Shown: positions 48,113 to 60,275, counted from the stretch's first letter. The stretch is 64,000 bases of DNA from Sternotherus odoratus (GCA_032164245.1 JAVMKO010000002.1:89541340-89605339), one strand, 5' to 3'. Translations and numbers: made by a program. The notes: generated by a model not told the origin, from the sequence alone.

Positions 48113-48821
48113 CAGTGGTTCCCAAACTGAGGTTCGTGAACCCCTGGGGTTCTCGGGGTAAAAATCCCTAATGGAGGACAGAGCTGTCCCTAGGGACCTC
48201 AGGCAGTCCCGGGCCAGCAGCCCGGAGCCCCTGGACTTCCAAGAGCTAAGCAGATCAAAGCAAGTATATCTATCCCACTGAGGAGATTTAAACTTCCAGA
48301 CTCCTTATAAGAAATAGAAAGGGAGGTGGATATTTTTTGCTGTTTTTTAAATTAAATAGGCAGCTAGTGTTGTTTTTAAAATTATTATGAAGAACAAGTT
48401 TAAGCTTTGTTGTAAGGTGTGTTGTTTGCCTGGACTGCTCAAGACCTGAATGCTTGTGTAGAAAGAACTCTGAGTTGGGTTCTTAAATACCTTCATGCTG
48501 TTTCACATCGGATACTCCTTAATGAAACATAGGAGCTTTGTCATATAACAGGCTTATTCAAAGTGATACAGCTATGAAGGTGAGATCTTGGAAGAGTGAT
48601 GCCTTTTCCTTAATGTCAGAAAAATACTGTAATGATAACTAATAATTAATAGTGTGTAATAAGCATGTCACAAAAAATTATATTTCCAAAATCACTACTT
48701 TTATAATTTATACTCAGGTAAAGGAGAAAATCCCTGGAAATATTCATTTTTAGGAGGGGTTCGCAAGACTTGATATTTTAGTGAAACAGATTCACATGTT
48801 GTTAAAGTTTGGGAACCACTG
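48113..48821 (+). mobile_element. Non-autonomous hAT, 709 bp
   Basis: Ends CAGTGGTTCCCAAACTGAGG and the complement of CAGTGGTTCCCAAACTTTAA with a perfect 8-bp duplication CACTACAC (48105-48112, 48822-48829). Contains AGGAGGGGTTCGCAAGACTT near its end. No transposase frame. Confidence 0.93.
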
Positions 48822-49215
48822 CACTACACCCAACCTTCTCCCTTTCTCATCTGGGGTACAACAGGAAGGAGCCTTCCCAGCCTTCTGATATTATAACCAC
48901 TTAACTAACTTGGGCTCTGGATATTTTTTCTTTCATGAATTGTATTGCCATTAATTACTGGTCCATCTTCACCATGTGGGTACCTCCCCTCAGTTGCCCA
49001 ATTGCACTCTCCTGGCCAACTGTTTTTATCTCCTGCTTTTGCTATTCTGCTATCGCCTTTCCAGTTTCCACATATGTAACAAAACAACAAAACAGCACTG
49101 AAACTAACATGGTACATGTCAATCACCTGCCTCAATCATTCTGTGGGTAACACTGTACTCCTTCCCCCACCCTGTGAGCTCTTCTAGGGAGGAATTTTGT
49201 CTTCTCTTTGAAGTG

Positions 49216-49590
49216 ACTAGCACTAGAGTCGGTTGAAATTTTTATTTAAAACTTTATTAAAATAGCTTTTTTTTAAGTCAAAACAAACATTTCCAAGGCT
49301 GTTTCAAATACATTTTTCAGACTTTTCTTCAAAAAAAAAAATAATAATAATAAATTTCAGGTTTTTCAATTAAAAAACTAAACCAAACACACAAAACCAA
49401 ACTTTTCAAACAAAACTTTTTTTCATTGTTTACTTTTATTTATTTTGGCAAACACCTGAAAAATGTCAAAGCAAATATGATAGAAAAAAGAGAAAATGGT
49501 TATTTTCATGATGAAAAATTACAGGTTAAAATATAATTTCCCCACAAGATCTAATGGCAATTTTCACTCACTACCAGGGTTGAATGTGAA
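49216..49590. repeat. AT-rich hAT-like remnant
   Basis: Starts AGAGTCGGTTGAAATTTTTA and is rich in TTTTTCA and TGAAAAA phrases like the element at 11495-12084. Boundaries uncertain. Confidence 0.3.
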
Positions 49591-50146
49591 CTGGCAACAC
49601 GTTTACTGATTTTTAAACCTTCCACCAGTTCTCCATTCTCTTCCTAAATTGCCGGAGTTAGGTTGATTTTTGTAATCAGAAATTTAAATGAATATTTACA
49701 ATATGAAGAACTCTCTCTACCTGTTTGTGGGCTATCAAACTGAGGTGAGATTGGATTTATGAATTCTTTTGTATTATCACTACACTGAAAAACAAGTCTC
49801 CCCTCATTTGAAGGTTCCGCTGCTTCCTGTTCAGATGAGTTCCTGTCTGCATCCTGTAACACTTGCCCATACCAGTATTGCCCTGGCCTCCTCTTTTGTC
49901 ATTCAGTTTTGCACACATTCTAGAACAATGTGCATACCCTCACCTTTGGGGGCGAAGCCAGACTTTGAGGCACCTGCTCCCCTATTTGGTGTAAACATTG
50001 CCCGTGCCAATCAGAAACTAACACAAACAGGTTTTGGGTCCCGTCCCCTATGACACTTCTGTGATGTCATCATTGGTACTTATGGGTCTGTCTGCCATGT
50101 GCAGAGAGAGGAGAAAGAAAAATGAATCCTGTGTACCCCCCATAAC

Positions 50147-50656
50147 CAGGGCCGGCGACAGGGGGGTACTATGGTTACAGCTGTACCGGGCCCCGGACTT
50201 AAGGGGGGCCCCTTAAGTCTGGGACCCAGTACACAGCTGTACCCGTAGTCATCCCCCCTTGTCGCCGGGCCTGGAGAGCGGGGAAGGGGCGGGGAGGCGG
50301 CACGGCTCTCCTCCGTAGCGGACGAGCGCGCGTGTCCCCGGCAGGAGCAGTGAGCCTGGCCGGTGGCAGCAGCGCACCACTGCCTGCAAAGAAGGAGAGG
50401 GTGGGGAGGCTCCGCAGCAAAGTAGGGCTTCCCCTGCCGGACGTGGCATCGTGCAGCCGCTGCACCGTCTCGCGCAGGTCCGGGGGGCGGGGGCCGGGGG
50501 GGCGCCGGGGGGGGGGGGAGCAGCAAGGGTGGCTTGCGCCGCTCCCGGGCTCGCACACCCGCAGAACCCCGCACTGCCGCCAGCCGCTGTCAGCTGGGGG
50601 GGGGGAGCGCCAAACGATCAGAGTAGGGGGCCCCAAAATTTCTGTCGCCAGCCCTG
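50147..50656 (-). mobile_element. 510-bp GC-rich hAT, relative of 31952-33861
   Basis: Ends CAGGGCCGGCGACAGG and the complement of CAGGGCTGGCGACAGAAATT, perfect 8-bp duplication CCCATAAC (50139-50146, 50657-50664). It carries the same CCGGGCCCCGGACTTAAGG palindrome, here at its left side, so it lies in the opposite orientation to the 1.9-kb copy. The overlapping GC-rich ORFs are chance frames. Confidence 0.93.
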
Positions 50657-50814
50657 CCCATAACCGAGCTTGATCACCTCAAAGCCTCTCTCTCAGCTCA
50701 CGTGTTTCAAACAGAGCTTCTACGTTTGCCGGTAGTTATGCGTTGGTTTGTATTTGTAAATATCGATTATTACTAAATGCTGTATCTTTGTTTATAAATA
50801 TTGTTAGTAGGTAT

Positions 50815-50936
50815 TACGGTGACCAGATGTCCAGATTTTATAGGGACAGTCCCGATTTTTGGGTCTTTTTTATATAGACTCCTATTACCTCCCACCCCCT
50901 GCCCCAATTTTTCACACTTGCTGTCTGGTCAGCCTA
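50815..50936 (+). mobile_element. hAT MITE, TAGGGTGACC family, copy 3
   Basis: 122 bp with ends TACGGTGACCAGAT and the complement of TAGGCTGACCAGAC, perfect 8-bp duplication GTAGGTAT (50807-50814, 50937-50944). Confidence 0.92.
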
Positions 50937-51492
50937 GTAGGTATTTTAGTCATTGTGTGTTTTAAGTTTCATTAAGTCTATTAGTTAATCAAAAAACTGC
51001 TCCCTTACCCCTTGTAATTATCCCCAATAAAACTTTAAATTGATTAATTTTAGTTGTGTATGTCTGCAGTTCACGTCATGACCCACACTCTCCTTGCATT
51101 CCTTACCATATAGTCTATTGCCACGTGCAGCCTGGTAAATAACAGGCCTGCATTTTTTTTCGCCCCAGCGACGACTCCGTGGCAATCCACACTTCCCTCT
51201 ATCAGAAGGGGGGGAGCACACAGCAGAATGCACCTACACAAGCAGTACAAAAATGAGACCACGCCCCATCCAGGGCTTTTAAGATGTTATTTCCCAACTC
51301 TCCTCAGTCCAGGTTATTTATCCCCTCTCTCACTGATAGAGGAAGGGGGCAAGTAAGCTTTCCTAGTGGCTCTGCTGGATTCATAACCTGAGCCTTCCCC
51401 AATACAGTTTCACATCTCATCTGGAAAACTCTGGATTTTAGCACAGTCCCTCCAAGTGCTGGGCTGGGGCACTGGATCAACTCTGACACTAT

Positions 51493-51786
51493 GGGCAGGT
51501 CTACACTACCCACTGGATCAGCAGGTAGCAATTGATCTTTCGGGGGTTGATTTATCACGGCCACGATAATGTCTAGACGTGATAAATTGATCCCCAAGCA
51601 CTCTCCCATTGACTCCAATACTCCACCTCTGTGAGAGGCGGAGTCGAAGTAGGAGTGGCAGCAGTCAACTCAGCACCATGAAGACGCTATGGTAAGTCGA
51701 CCTAAATACAGTGACTTCAACTATGCTACTCCTGTAGCTGAAGTTGCATATCTTAGGTCGATCCCCCCTTCAGTGTAGACCAGGGC
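51493..51786 (+). mobile_element. Harbinger-like MITE, full length
   Basis: Ends GGGCAGGTCTACACT and the complement of GCCCTGGTCTACACT. Internal arms TTGATTTATCACGGCC...ACGTGATAAATTGATC and TGTAGCTGAAGTTGC fit the family seen at 30679-30927. The target duplication is not exact. Confidence 0.72.
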
Positions 51787-52091
51787 TAAGGGGAGAGCAG
51801 CACCCCTACTGAGTAAAACACAACCATCTTATGTAGCCCTTACGCTATCCACTGGAGGTCTCCCATTCAAGTACCGACACAGCCCATCTTTGCTTAGGTT
51901 ATGAGCTTTAATGGGAGCACAGGGTGGGTATGACTGGATGGTACCCCTTTAGATACATGTCCTTCAATTTACAGGAATAAGATAGCTGGAATATCATATA
52001 TTCCCCCTCTGCAGAACACAAACTTTTCTTTGAGGGCTCCAACATCACCTCATCCACAGAGTGAAAGAACACTATCATTGATCTTAGCCAG

Positions 52092-52114
52092 AAATACTCT
52101 CTCTCTCTCTCTCT
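52092..52114. repeat. (CT)n microsatellite
   Basis: About ten uninterrupted CT units. Confidence 0.85.
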
Positions 52115-52973
52115 CGTAAATTACGTACCCTGAAATTTCTTACCTGATTAACAGTGACTACTGAAGATGGCATAGGTAGCCCTCCCCTGGGTCAACCAGT
52201 GCTGATTCCCTCCCCCTGCAGTTTAGTAGTAAGTAGCAGCATCTCCCATGGGAAACATCACAATAGGTTGATCAGGCATTTTATTCCTATACATCATGAA
52301 GGTCAAAACAATGAGGCTTCAACAATGGATCTATTCCCCCATGGAGGGTAAACACAACATGTTAAACAGGTGCCTTCTCTTATCTTGACTAACAAAGAAT
52401 TTTACCAGATAATCTCAGTATACACACTACATCTACCTGGTCACGCTTTTCATACTGTTGGATAAATCTTTGTGCAGAACTTTGAAGTACCACTGATGGC
52501 TGAATTATTTAAGTCCCCTTGTTTATAATACCTAGGTAAAAGGAATTCCAGTGTTCAGGAACTCCTACATTTGAGACAATCACTTGGGTGCTTAATGCCC
52601 AGACCAAGCCAAAACAAACAAACAAAACCCTTTCAACTCCCGCTCCACCTCTCACACATTTTCTTGTCTGCTTGTGTAGCTTGAGCTGTTATAGGGAAAA
52701 ATACCAATTTATTTACAGGATAATTTATATTGTAATTATTTTTCTTGGGTAGCGACGTACTGTTTGTCTAGCACGGTTCCATCCAAAATTGAGACTAGCC
52801 ACACCAAAACTGAACAATATTCCATCTAGTCTGGTCATCTATGACAGCGTTTCCTTTGAAGTCATTGGAGTTATGCTGATTCACACCAGGTGAGGATCTG
52901 GCCCTTGACTTCAGGTTTCTATGTTCTTCTTACAACAGTCAATGATATCACTAATACCTAAATCAGTAAATAA

Positions 52974-53032
52974 GACGAGGAAGACTTTGTAGCACCTTAG
53001 AGACTAAACAGTTTATTTCAGCATAAGCTTAT
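52974..53032 (-). repeat. Penelope-like fragment
   Basis: On minus: AAGCTTATGCTGAAATAAAC, then TTTAGTCTCTAAGGTGCTAC. Same arm as 6498-6681, cut at AAGCTT where a hAT fragment begins. Confidence 0.65.
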
Positions 53033-53035
53033 ATG

Positions 53036-53262
53036 CTCCGGGCCAATGGGGGCTGCGGGAAGCGGCGGACAGTACATCCCTTGGCCCGCACTGCTTCCCG
53101 CAGCCCCCATTGGCCTGGAGAGGCGAACCCCAGCCAGTGGGAGCCACAATCGGCCAAACCTGCAGAGGCGGCAGGTAAACAAACTGGCCCAGCGCACCAG
53201 GGGCTTTCCCTGAACAAGGGGTGGACCACAGTTGAGACCCACTGCTCTACAGTATAGGGTAA
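53036..53262 (+). mobile_element. hAT fragment with 23-bp perfect hairpin
   Basis: Arms 53041-53063 and 53093-53115 (GCCAATGGGGGCTGCGGGAA and its complement) pair perfectly around a 29-base loop. Followed by GGCAGGTAAACAAACTGGCC and GGGGCTTTCCCTGAACAAG, phrases of a known reptile hAT family. The left end is missing. Confidence 0.6.
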
Positions 53263-54117
53263 AAGCACGAAAAAGACCAGAGTGGTCCATGAGGCGTTTT
53301 TCATGGCTGGGAATTTGGTATGACCCTACCTATGATGGAGACCCAGATATCCTAGCTCCTTCAGACATGGCTAAGAGGTCTGTTAATCTCAACAGTCCTC
53401 TTGATCTGCTGGCCGCCATCACTGGCAAAACAAGCTGTGCAACTTGGCTGGAGCCTGGAGGTAAAATGTTGACACTTAATAATAGTTCAGGCATAGTCTC
53501 TTAACCACCCTGAAGTATTTACTAGGCAGTAGCTTATCTCAAACTATTGTTTCTATTCATCTTTCCAAAAGCCTGCTATTAAACCAACATATTCATACGA
53601 TAAATATCCCATCATTTATCCCAGCACAGTCATGCAGTACATATCCCAATAACTTGGTTTGCTTACAGAATTCATAAGTTACAGTTCCATATCCATCACA
53701 CATGCTTTAAAAAAATCCAGATTTCGGTCCAGCTTATTTGTTTTTAAATTGTACCACCTGGGATAACCCCCATGAGCTACATAGTAAGGTTCTACACACC
53801 ATGAAGGAGTGGGAGGGAGACAAAAGGGAAAATTCCAGACCAAGCGTTGATCATTAGAACCATGATAATCAAAGCACTAGACCCAGAGGCTACAGCCACT
53901 ATCGGACATCACAAGGCTGAACTATATAGTACATGCTCTAGGCTATTTTGAGCATTCAGATATTTTTCTGACAGATAAGGATAATGCAAGTTAATGAGCC
54001 TATCAAATAAAATATTCTGATGGTACACCGAAGTAGTTAGGCAGATTCAGTGATGAACATCTCTGACTGGAGCACTTGAATCAAGCTGAAGAATATTATG
54101 ACTGAGGCTATGATTTA

Positions 54118-54585
54118 ATCATGAATATTTTTTAGTAAAAGTCATGGACAGGTCCCAGGCAAAAGACAAAAAAAACCACAGGGCCATGACCTGTCCATGA
54201 TTTTTACTAAAAATATGTATGATTGAATTTTGGGGTGGGGTCCACCACGCTGGCCTCTGCCAGTGGGAGCCCCAGGGGGCCCATTGTGGGTCTGACCCGC
54301 CCGGAGGGGGGAGCCCCAGGGCCAGGCGCATTAGCAGCTACTCAGGCAGTCCCTAGGGCCAGCTGCCCAGGGCAGCCAGAGTAGCGGCCGGTGCCACTGG
54401 CTGCGAGGCCGCCCAAGTGCCTGGCTGCAGATCTGCTCTAGCAGCAGCTGTCTCCAGAGTTGCCTGAACTGCTGGTTCCAGCTAGCTGCTTGGACGGCCC
54501 TGGAGTCAGCCACACTTGCCGCTGCAGAAGTCACGGAATCTGTGACTTCCGTGATCTCCGTGACAGACGCACAAGGACCTAATTA
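54118..54585. mobile_element. Palindromic DNA-transposon-like repeat
   Basis: Arms TTTAGTAAAAGTCATGGACA (54126-54153) and their complement (54188-54215) form a stem of about 27 bp with a 34-base loop. The right end has repeated GTCACGGAATCTGTGACTTC and CCGTGATCTCCGTGAC phrases. Class not certain. Confidence 0.5.
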
Positions 54586-54625
54586 TGACCTATGTCAACC
54601 TAATCACATTAATCCTTTTCTGTTC

Positions 54626-54732
54626 TGACCTCAAGAAGAGCTCTGTGTAAGCTCAAAAGCTTGTCTCTTTCCCCAGTCGAAGTTGGTCCAATAAAAGATA
54701 TTACCTCCCCCACCTCGTCCCTCTGCTCTGTA
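54626..54732 (+). mobile_element. Penelope-like fragment, second family
   Basis: Reads CTCAAGA (54630-54636; CTGAAGA expected), stem GAGCT/AGCTC (54638-54642, 54650-54654) intact, AAAA for GAAA, then GCTTGTCTC and GAAGTTGGTCCAATAAAAGA. Confidence 0.68.
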
Positions 54733-55387
54733 GTCAGATGAACTACTTATCTCTGATCTGCAACATTATGGGCAGAGGGGTGGAGTCATACCGAATTCCG
54801 CTTCATTCCACCCTTTTAGCATTTTCAAATGCATGCCTGCAGGACATGGGACTTCAATGTTCCCATTGATCTTGCTGTACCAAGAACAATGAACTATTTG
54901 TACTTCCGAGGCTGGTTAAATTCATTATTATAGTTAGTCAGGGTTTGTTTATTCAGTGCCTATTGCCATAGGCAAATGATAGCTTGATCTCCTCAAAGAA
55001 GGAGTTACCAGTGCTTATCAATTATGGACTCCACTCCAGTCCCCTAAAAACCAGCCATGAAGTACTCAGGCCCGCACCACAGGTGGCTGAGCACAACACT
55101 GAGCAAGAGTAACTGGGTGAAAACCCATTAACAAGGCCAGTGTATATATCATCTCATGCGTTCATAAAACCTCCACAGAAGCAGTCGTGTCCACATTTGA
55201 ATGGTCTTATGCAGAAAATAAAAGTAACTCTTCCACACTTGGTTCTGTACAGAACAAAGGCAGCCCAGTTTAATGACACTGCTCACAACTCAGAAAAGAT
55301 CAGCAGGTGAAGATTTTGCACGTGCCATAAGAACAAAACTTCTCCACCTCAACCATTGCTACTGTATAAGAATAAAACACATTCTAT

Positions 55388-56482
55388 GGCCTTGTCTTCA
55401 CTGCTAAGAAAAGGTGAAAATACACATGTGAGCTATCCCCAGGTAAAAACACAATGAAGACCACAAACTCCGTTTTACCACAAAGTAAACTAAGTGAGGT
55501 CATCATTATACCTCCACCTGTGTTTAACCTTGCCTAATTAACCTTGTGGTAAAACTAAAGTGCCTAGTGTTCATAATAGTTTTATCTGGGGATAGCTCAC
55601 ACAGGTCAGTTACCCAGAGGTAAAAATACACCTTTTCTTAGCCCTGGTCCCACTAGGGCTTAAAGTCGACTTTAGCAAGCTAAAGTCTATTTAAGCCTGT
55701 ACCCGTCCTCACATGCATGCCCTTAAAGTCAATTTAAAGAGAGCTTAAAATCGACTTCTGTACTCCTCCTAACGAGAGGAGTAGCTGAAATCGACCTCTC
55801 TCTGGGTCGATTTTCAGCTAGTGAGGATGCAGGTGACATTAAGCCTCCGACCTTCCGAGCAGCTCCGCGAACCCCCCCCACCCACCCCCCGCCCGAGCAG
55901 CCCCGCGCCGGACACCCCCCCCCCCCGCCCGCCCGAGCAGCCCCGCGCCGGACCCCGAGCGGGGGGGGGGGAGCCGGCGCGGGGCTGCTCGGGCAGGCGG
56001 GGGGGTTCGCGGGGCTGCTCGGGCGTGCGGGGGGGTTCTCGGTGGGCTGCTCGGGCGGGCGGGGGGGTTCTCGGTGGGCTGCTCGGGCGGGCGGGGGGGT
56101 TCTCGGTGGGCTGCTCGGGCGGGCGGGGGGGTCCGGCGCGGGGCTGCTCGGGCGTGTGGGGGGGTCCGGCGCGGGGCTGCTCAGTCGTGCGGGGGGGTCC
56201 GGCGCTGCTCGGACTGGGGCTGGTCTCCTGGGGAGCGTGCCTGGCTGCCCCGAAAGGTGGTGACAGCTGGGGACGCCCAGCACTGTGGGATACATACCGT
56301 ACACACAGTGCAACACTCCCTATGTCGACCCCTGCAAAAGTTTAAGGACAGACACTGTCGAGTTGCTGTCCTTTGTGGGAATGCACTAAGTTGATTTTCT
56401 AAAGTCTACTTTAGAAAATTGACTTAAGGGAAATCAACCTACTGCTGTAGTGAAGACGTACCCTTAGCAGCAAAGGCAATGC
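55388..56482 (+). mobile_element. Outer Harbinger-like MITE, split by a second MITE
   Basis: Left end GGCCTTGTCTTCACTGCTAA pairs with the right end TTAGCAGCAAAGGCAATGC once the inner insertion (55641-56463) and one TTA are removed. Subterminal arms GAGCTATCCCCAGGTAAAA and TTTTATCTGGGGATAGCTC also pair. Confidence 0.7.
55641..56463 (+). mobile_element. Inner Harbinger-like MITE carrying a GC-rich minisatellite
   Basis: 823 bp flanked by TTA on both sides (55638-55640, 56464-56466). Ends GCCCTGGTCCCACTA and the complement of GGGTACGTCTTCACTA. Subterminal AAAGTCGACTTTAGCAAGC and CTAAAGTCTACTTTAG also match inverted. The middle (about 55855-56215) is a minisatellite with unit near GGGCTGCTCGGGCGGGCGGG, in reverse orientation on the left and forward on the right. 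Confidence 0.78.
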
Positions 56483-57204
56483 TTATGACAGTCTGTCCGT
56501 TCTCAGATGAAGTTTTCAAGACACCATTACTCCAATAATAGATCACAGGGTGGGTCTTTGTTGCAGAGTTAACATGGGCTCTTACATGGGTATTGCCCCA
56601 ATCCAGCTCCTGTCCACAAAGAAAAACTTTTTCATCTGAGTGTGGTGATGCTTTACAACTGGGCTAGTTGGCCCATCCTGAGGTGTAAGCAAAAGCCCAG
56701 GCACTGCTTATATTCTGGTTGGTAACATACCCAAATTGCTGTGAGGATGCAGGCTAAACCAATTGAGTGCTGACTTTCCTCCAGTGTCCTCCCATACTTT
56801 CCCCTGTGTGCCAGGAGGACAGACAAGTTCTCCTACAATTTACTGGGAGGGAATCCTAGAGTGGCTCAGTTTACTTCAGCACTAAGAACCATGGAATATG
56901 ACCCCAAAGGTCCTATTGACACTCACAGGGGAGTGCTGCAGTACTGTGGATGCAGTCAAGTGGACACGCCTGGGTAGGAATTTGTAGTGGCCACTGACAT
57001 CTGGATACCAATCACTTGAGTTAACATTGCAGAGAAGCCATACCCTGAATGAACATGAACTTTGCTTCATTCAGAATACTAAACTCACTTCATTTGCCCT
57101 ATCTTTATGATAAATAGATAAATAAATAAATACCTGTGTGGGAGGAGGAGGAAGGGAAATTTAAGATACATAAAACGTTTGTCCAGCAATCTTTTTTAAA
57201 GATG

Positions 57205-57585
57205 AATTACGGTGTTCCAAAACCACTGTGGTGAGCATTAAAAAAAAAAAAAAAGCCACACAGATGATTTTCTCTCCTGACATTTCATCTCTCACAGGCC
57301 ATTTGAAAACTATGTCCGTCTGTGAGCATGATGTCGAGGGAGAAGGTTTCTTGGTGCTATGCCAACACATGGTTATAATGTTCCATTATATCACCAGCTG
57401 TGTGACCCAGTCACTAAACAGCAATATCTTCCAAAGCTTAATGGAAGCACTAGCCTAGGATTCAGAAAATGTGCACTTAATTCCCAGCTGTGCCACAGAC
57501 TGTTTCTTTGGGCAGGGGAGAAAACCATCTTTGTGGCTTTTTTGTGTTTTTTTCTTAATGTTCACCACACTGTTGGAACATCTTA
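57205..57585. mobile_element. TIR element enclosing a MIR-like segment
   Basis: About 65-bp inverted arms: GGTGTTCC...CACTGTGGTGAGCATT, poly-A, AAGCCACACAGATGATTTTC on the left and the complement on the right (GAAAACCATCTTTGTGGCTT ... AATGTTCACCACACTGTTGG). The interior contains a sense MIR-like stretch at about 57440-57520 (ATTCCCAGCTGTGCCACAGA). Confidence 0.55.
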
Positions 57586-57629
57586 ATCCATCCCTGTGCC
57601 TGCAGGGGAGAGGGGACAGAAGGAGTGGA

Positions 57630-57722
57630 GCCAGGGCTAGTCTTCCCAGCCAGGAGCTCAGGGCTGGGCAGAACAGTCCTGCAGGCCAGATGTGGCCCAC
57701 GGGCCGCAGTTTGCCCACTCCT
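57630..57722 (+). mobile_element. hAT fragment
   Basis: Ends with ATGTGGCCCACGGGCCGCAG, TTTGCCCACTCCT, the same terminus as 1237-1882. The left side is missing. Confidence 0.5.
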
Positions 57723-57959
57723 CGATCTAGGGAATGTCCACATAGACTAAGCACTGTCTGCTCATTCCATGGAGTACTTCAAATTACCATTTTGAAAGTG
57801 TGCGCCATGACTCCTGATCACCCATTCCAAGTAAACTGCTGCAGACAAATTATTTTCCATTAAACTGAAATAGAACAATCTCCACCAGTCAGCACAGAGC
57901 AGTACTGTACAGTTACACAAGAGTTTTCATTAACCATACAATCTCTGGACTTTCATTTA

Positions 57960-59607
57960 CCACTAGCAAAAGTGCCCGGCGTTGCTCGGGTCAGTCGGAG
58001 GTGGGGAGGGGGCAGACAGCTGGCACCCCCTGACCAACCCCAACACCCACACCTCACCCCTCACCCACCCCGACACCTTCCCACCCCCCCCCCAGACCAA
58101 ACCCGACACCCCCCGGCTCACTTACCCCCCAACCAAACCCGACACCCCCACCTGACCCCCCGACCAAACCCGACACCCCCACCTCACCCCCTGAGCAAAC
58201 CCAACACCCCCACCTCACCCGCCGACCGAACAGTGTATTTAATAATCTGTGTGCTACACAGTGCACCGTGAGCGGGGGGGGGGGGGTGTCGGGTTTGGTC
58301 TGGGGGGGTGGGAAGGTGTCGGGGTGGGTGAGGGGTGAGGTGTGGGTGTTGGGGTTGGTCAGGGGGTTTTGCGGTTGGTGGGGGGGCGAGGTGGGGGTGT
58401 CGGGTTCGGTCGGGGGGTAAGTGAGCCAGGGGGTGTCGGGTTTGGTCTGAGGGGGTGGGAAGGTGTCGGGGTGGGTGAGGGGTGAGGTGTGGGTGTTGCG
58501 GTTGGTCAGGGGGTGTTGCGGTTGGTGGGGGGGTGAGGTAGGGGTGTCGGTTTGCTTGGGGGGATGAGGTAGGGGTGTCGGGTTTGGTCGGGGGGTAAGT
58601 GAGCCGGGGGGGTGTCGGGTCGGTCTGGGGGTGTTGCGATTGGTGGGGGGGGTGAGGTGGGGGTGTCGGGTTTGGTCGGGGGGGTAAGTGAGCCGGGGGG
58701 TAAGTGAGCCGGGGGGTTTGGTCTGGGGGGGTGTGAAGGTGTCGGGGTGGGTGAGGTGTGGGTGTTGGGGTTGGTCAGGGGGTGTCGGGTTTGCTTGGGG
58801 GGGTGAAGTGGGGGTGTCAGGTTCGGCCGGGGGGTAAGTGAACCAGGGGGTTTGGTCTGGGGGGGGGTGAAGGTGTCGGGGTGGGTGAGGGGTGAGGTGT
58901 GGGTGTTGGGGTTGGTCAGGGGGTTTTGCGGTTGGTGGGGGTGTGAGGTGGGGGTGTCAGGTTTGCTTTGGGGGGATGAGGTGGGGGTGTCGGGTTCGGT
59001 CGGGGGGTAAGTGAGTCGGGGGGTAAGTGAGCCGGGGGGTAAGTGAGCCGGGGGGTAAGTGAGCCGGGGGGTAAGTGAGCCGGGGGGTGTCGGGTTTGGT
59101 CTGGGGGTGTTGCGATTGGTGGGGGGGTGAGGTGGCGGTGTCGGGTTTGGTCGGGGGGTAAGTGAGGCGGGGGGGGGTAAGTGAGGCGGGGGGGGGTAAG
59201 TGAGGCGGGGGGGTGTAAGTGAGGCAGGGGGGGTGTAAGTGAGGCGGGGGGGGGTAAGTGAGGCAGGGGGGGGGTAAGTGAGGCAGGGGGGGGGGTAAGT
59301 GAGGCGGGGGGGTAAGTGAGGCGGGGGGGTAAGTGAGGCGGGGGGAGGGGTGTCGGGTTTGGTCTGGGCACCCACCCCGACACCTTCCCCCCCCCCAGAC
59401 CAAACCCAACACCCACACCTCACCCACCCCGACACCTTCCCACCCCCCCAGACCAAACCCGACACCCCCTGGCTCACTTACCCCCCGACCGAACCTGACA
59501 CCCCCACCTCACCCCCCCAAGCAAACCCGACGGGACACGGTGCGGGAGGAGTTCGCTGTCATTCATACATACATACATACACCACTTGACTTTTATATAT
59601 ATAGATT
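57960..59607. repeat. Strand-switching G-rich minisatellite array
   Basis: Between an entry AAAAGTGCCCGGCGTTGCTC and an exit TTTATATATATAG lies a tandem array in three blocks: C-rich on plus (58022-58228), G-rich (58268-59368), C-rich again (59370-59535). The main period is about 147 bp (GTCGGGTTTGGTCTG at 58288 and 58435), with shorter 16-19-bp units (GTAAGTGAGCCGGGGGG) repeated 15 times in 59007-59345. The first C-rich block and the start of the G-rich block are inverted copies over about 87 bp, differing only in homopolymer length. All ORFs here are repeat translations. Confidence 0.9.
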
Positions 59608-60214
59608 ACTACCTCAGAACTCACTACACGGAGGCTCACAGACATGGCTCCCTCAAAAAATCAGCATTAATTCCACTTAGTAAATAAATAATTTAAGATC
59701 TACCAAGGAAAAAATGTGGACTTGTGTCCTTTATTGCTTTTATAGGATGGAAGTTTAAAAAGTAGCTTGAAGGTTTTTTGTTAACTATTCTTTCATCTCT
59801 TGTTTTATGTTAAAATAATAAATTCAAGTGTGATCTACTTGGTTTTTCCTAGAAGACACTATACTTTACTGTAGAATTGGTAGGATATCAAAGATGCCAT
59901 ATACATTAAATATGCTTAAAAGAGGGAAAGCGATTTTTATCCAGATGATTTAATACTCTGATTTTTGTCAACACCTATAACTCAAACACCTGAGTACTTG
60001 GGAGAAAAGCAGTCTTTGCTAAAGGTTCAGGATACATGTCCCATTATGGGTTAACAAAGCTAAATTCACATTTGACACTTGATTATTTAAAATGTATATT
60101 GCATTAACACCTAGCAACCACAATCAGAACCATAGCCATACTAGCTAGCACTGTGCATACAACCGTTTAGGCACAATCCATGGTCAGAGAGCTTAGAATA
60201 TGTCATTTGTCGTC

Positions 60215-60275
60215 TTAGACTGTAAGCTCCTTGAGCATGAATCATGTCTAAATGCATTTGTACAGTCAAATCTAT
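60215..60275 (+). repeat. L2/MIR-type 3' tail fragment
   Basis: TTAGACTGTAAGCTCCTTGA and GCATTTGTACAGTC match a tail found at the ends of old L2 and CORE-SINE copies. Confidence 0.5.

Noticed and set aside
55729..56394. Long GC-rich ORFs on both strands
   Set aside because: Minisatellite translations inside a MITE.
58506..59477. A 323-residue minus-strand ORF rich in Pro and Thr
   Set aside because: It is a translation of the C-rich complement of the minisatellite; frames stay open because the repeat lacks stops. No start context, splice sites or domain.
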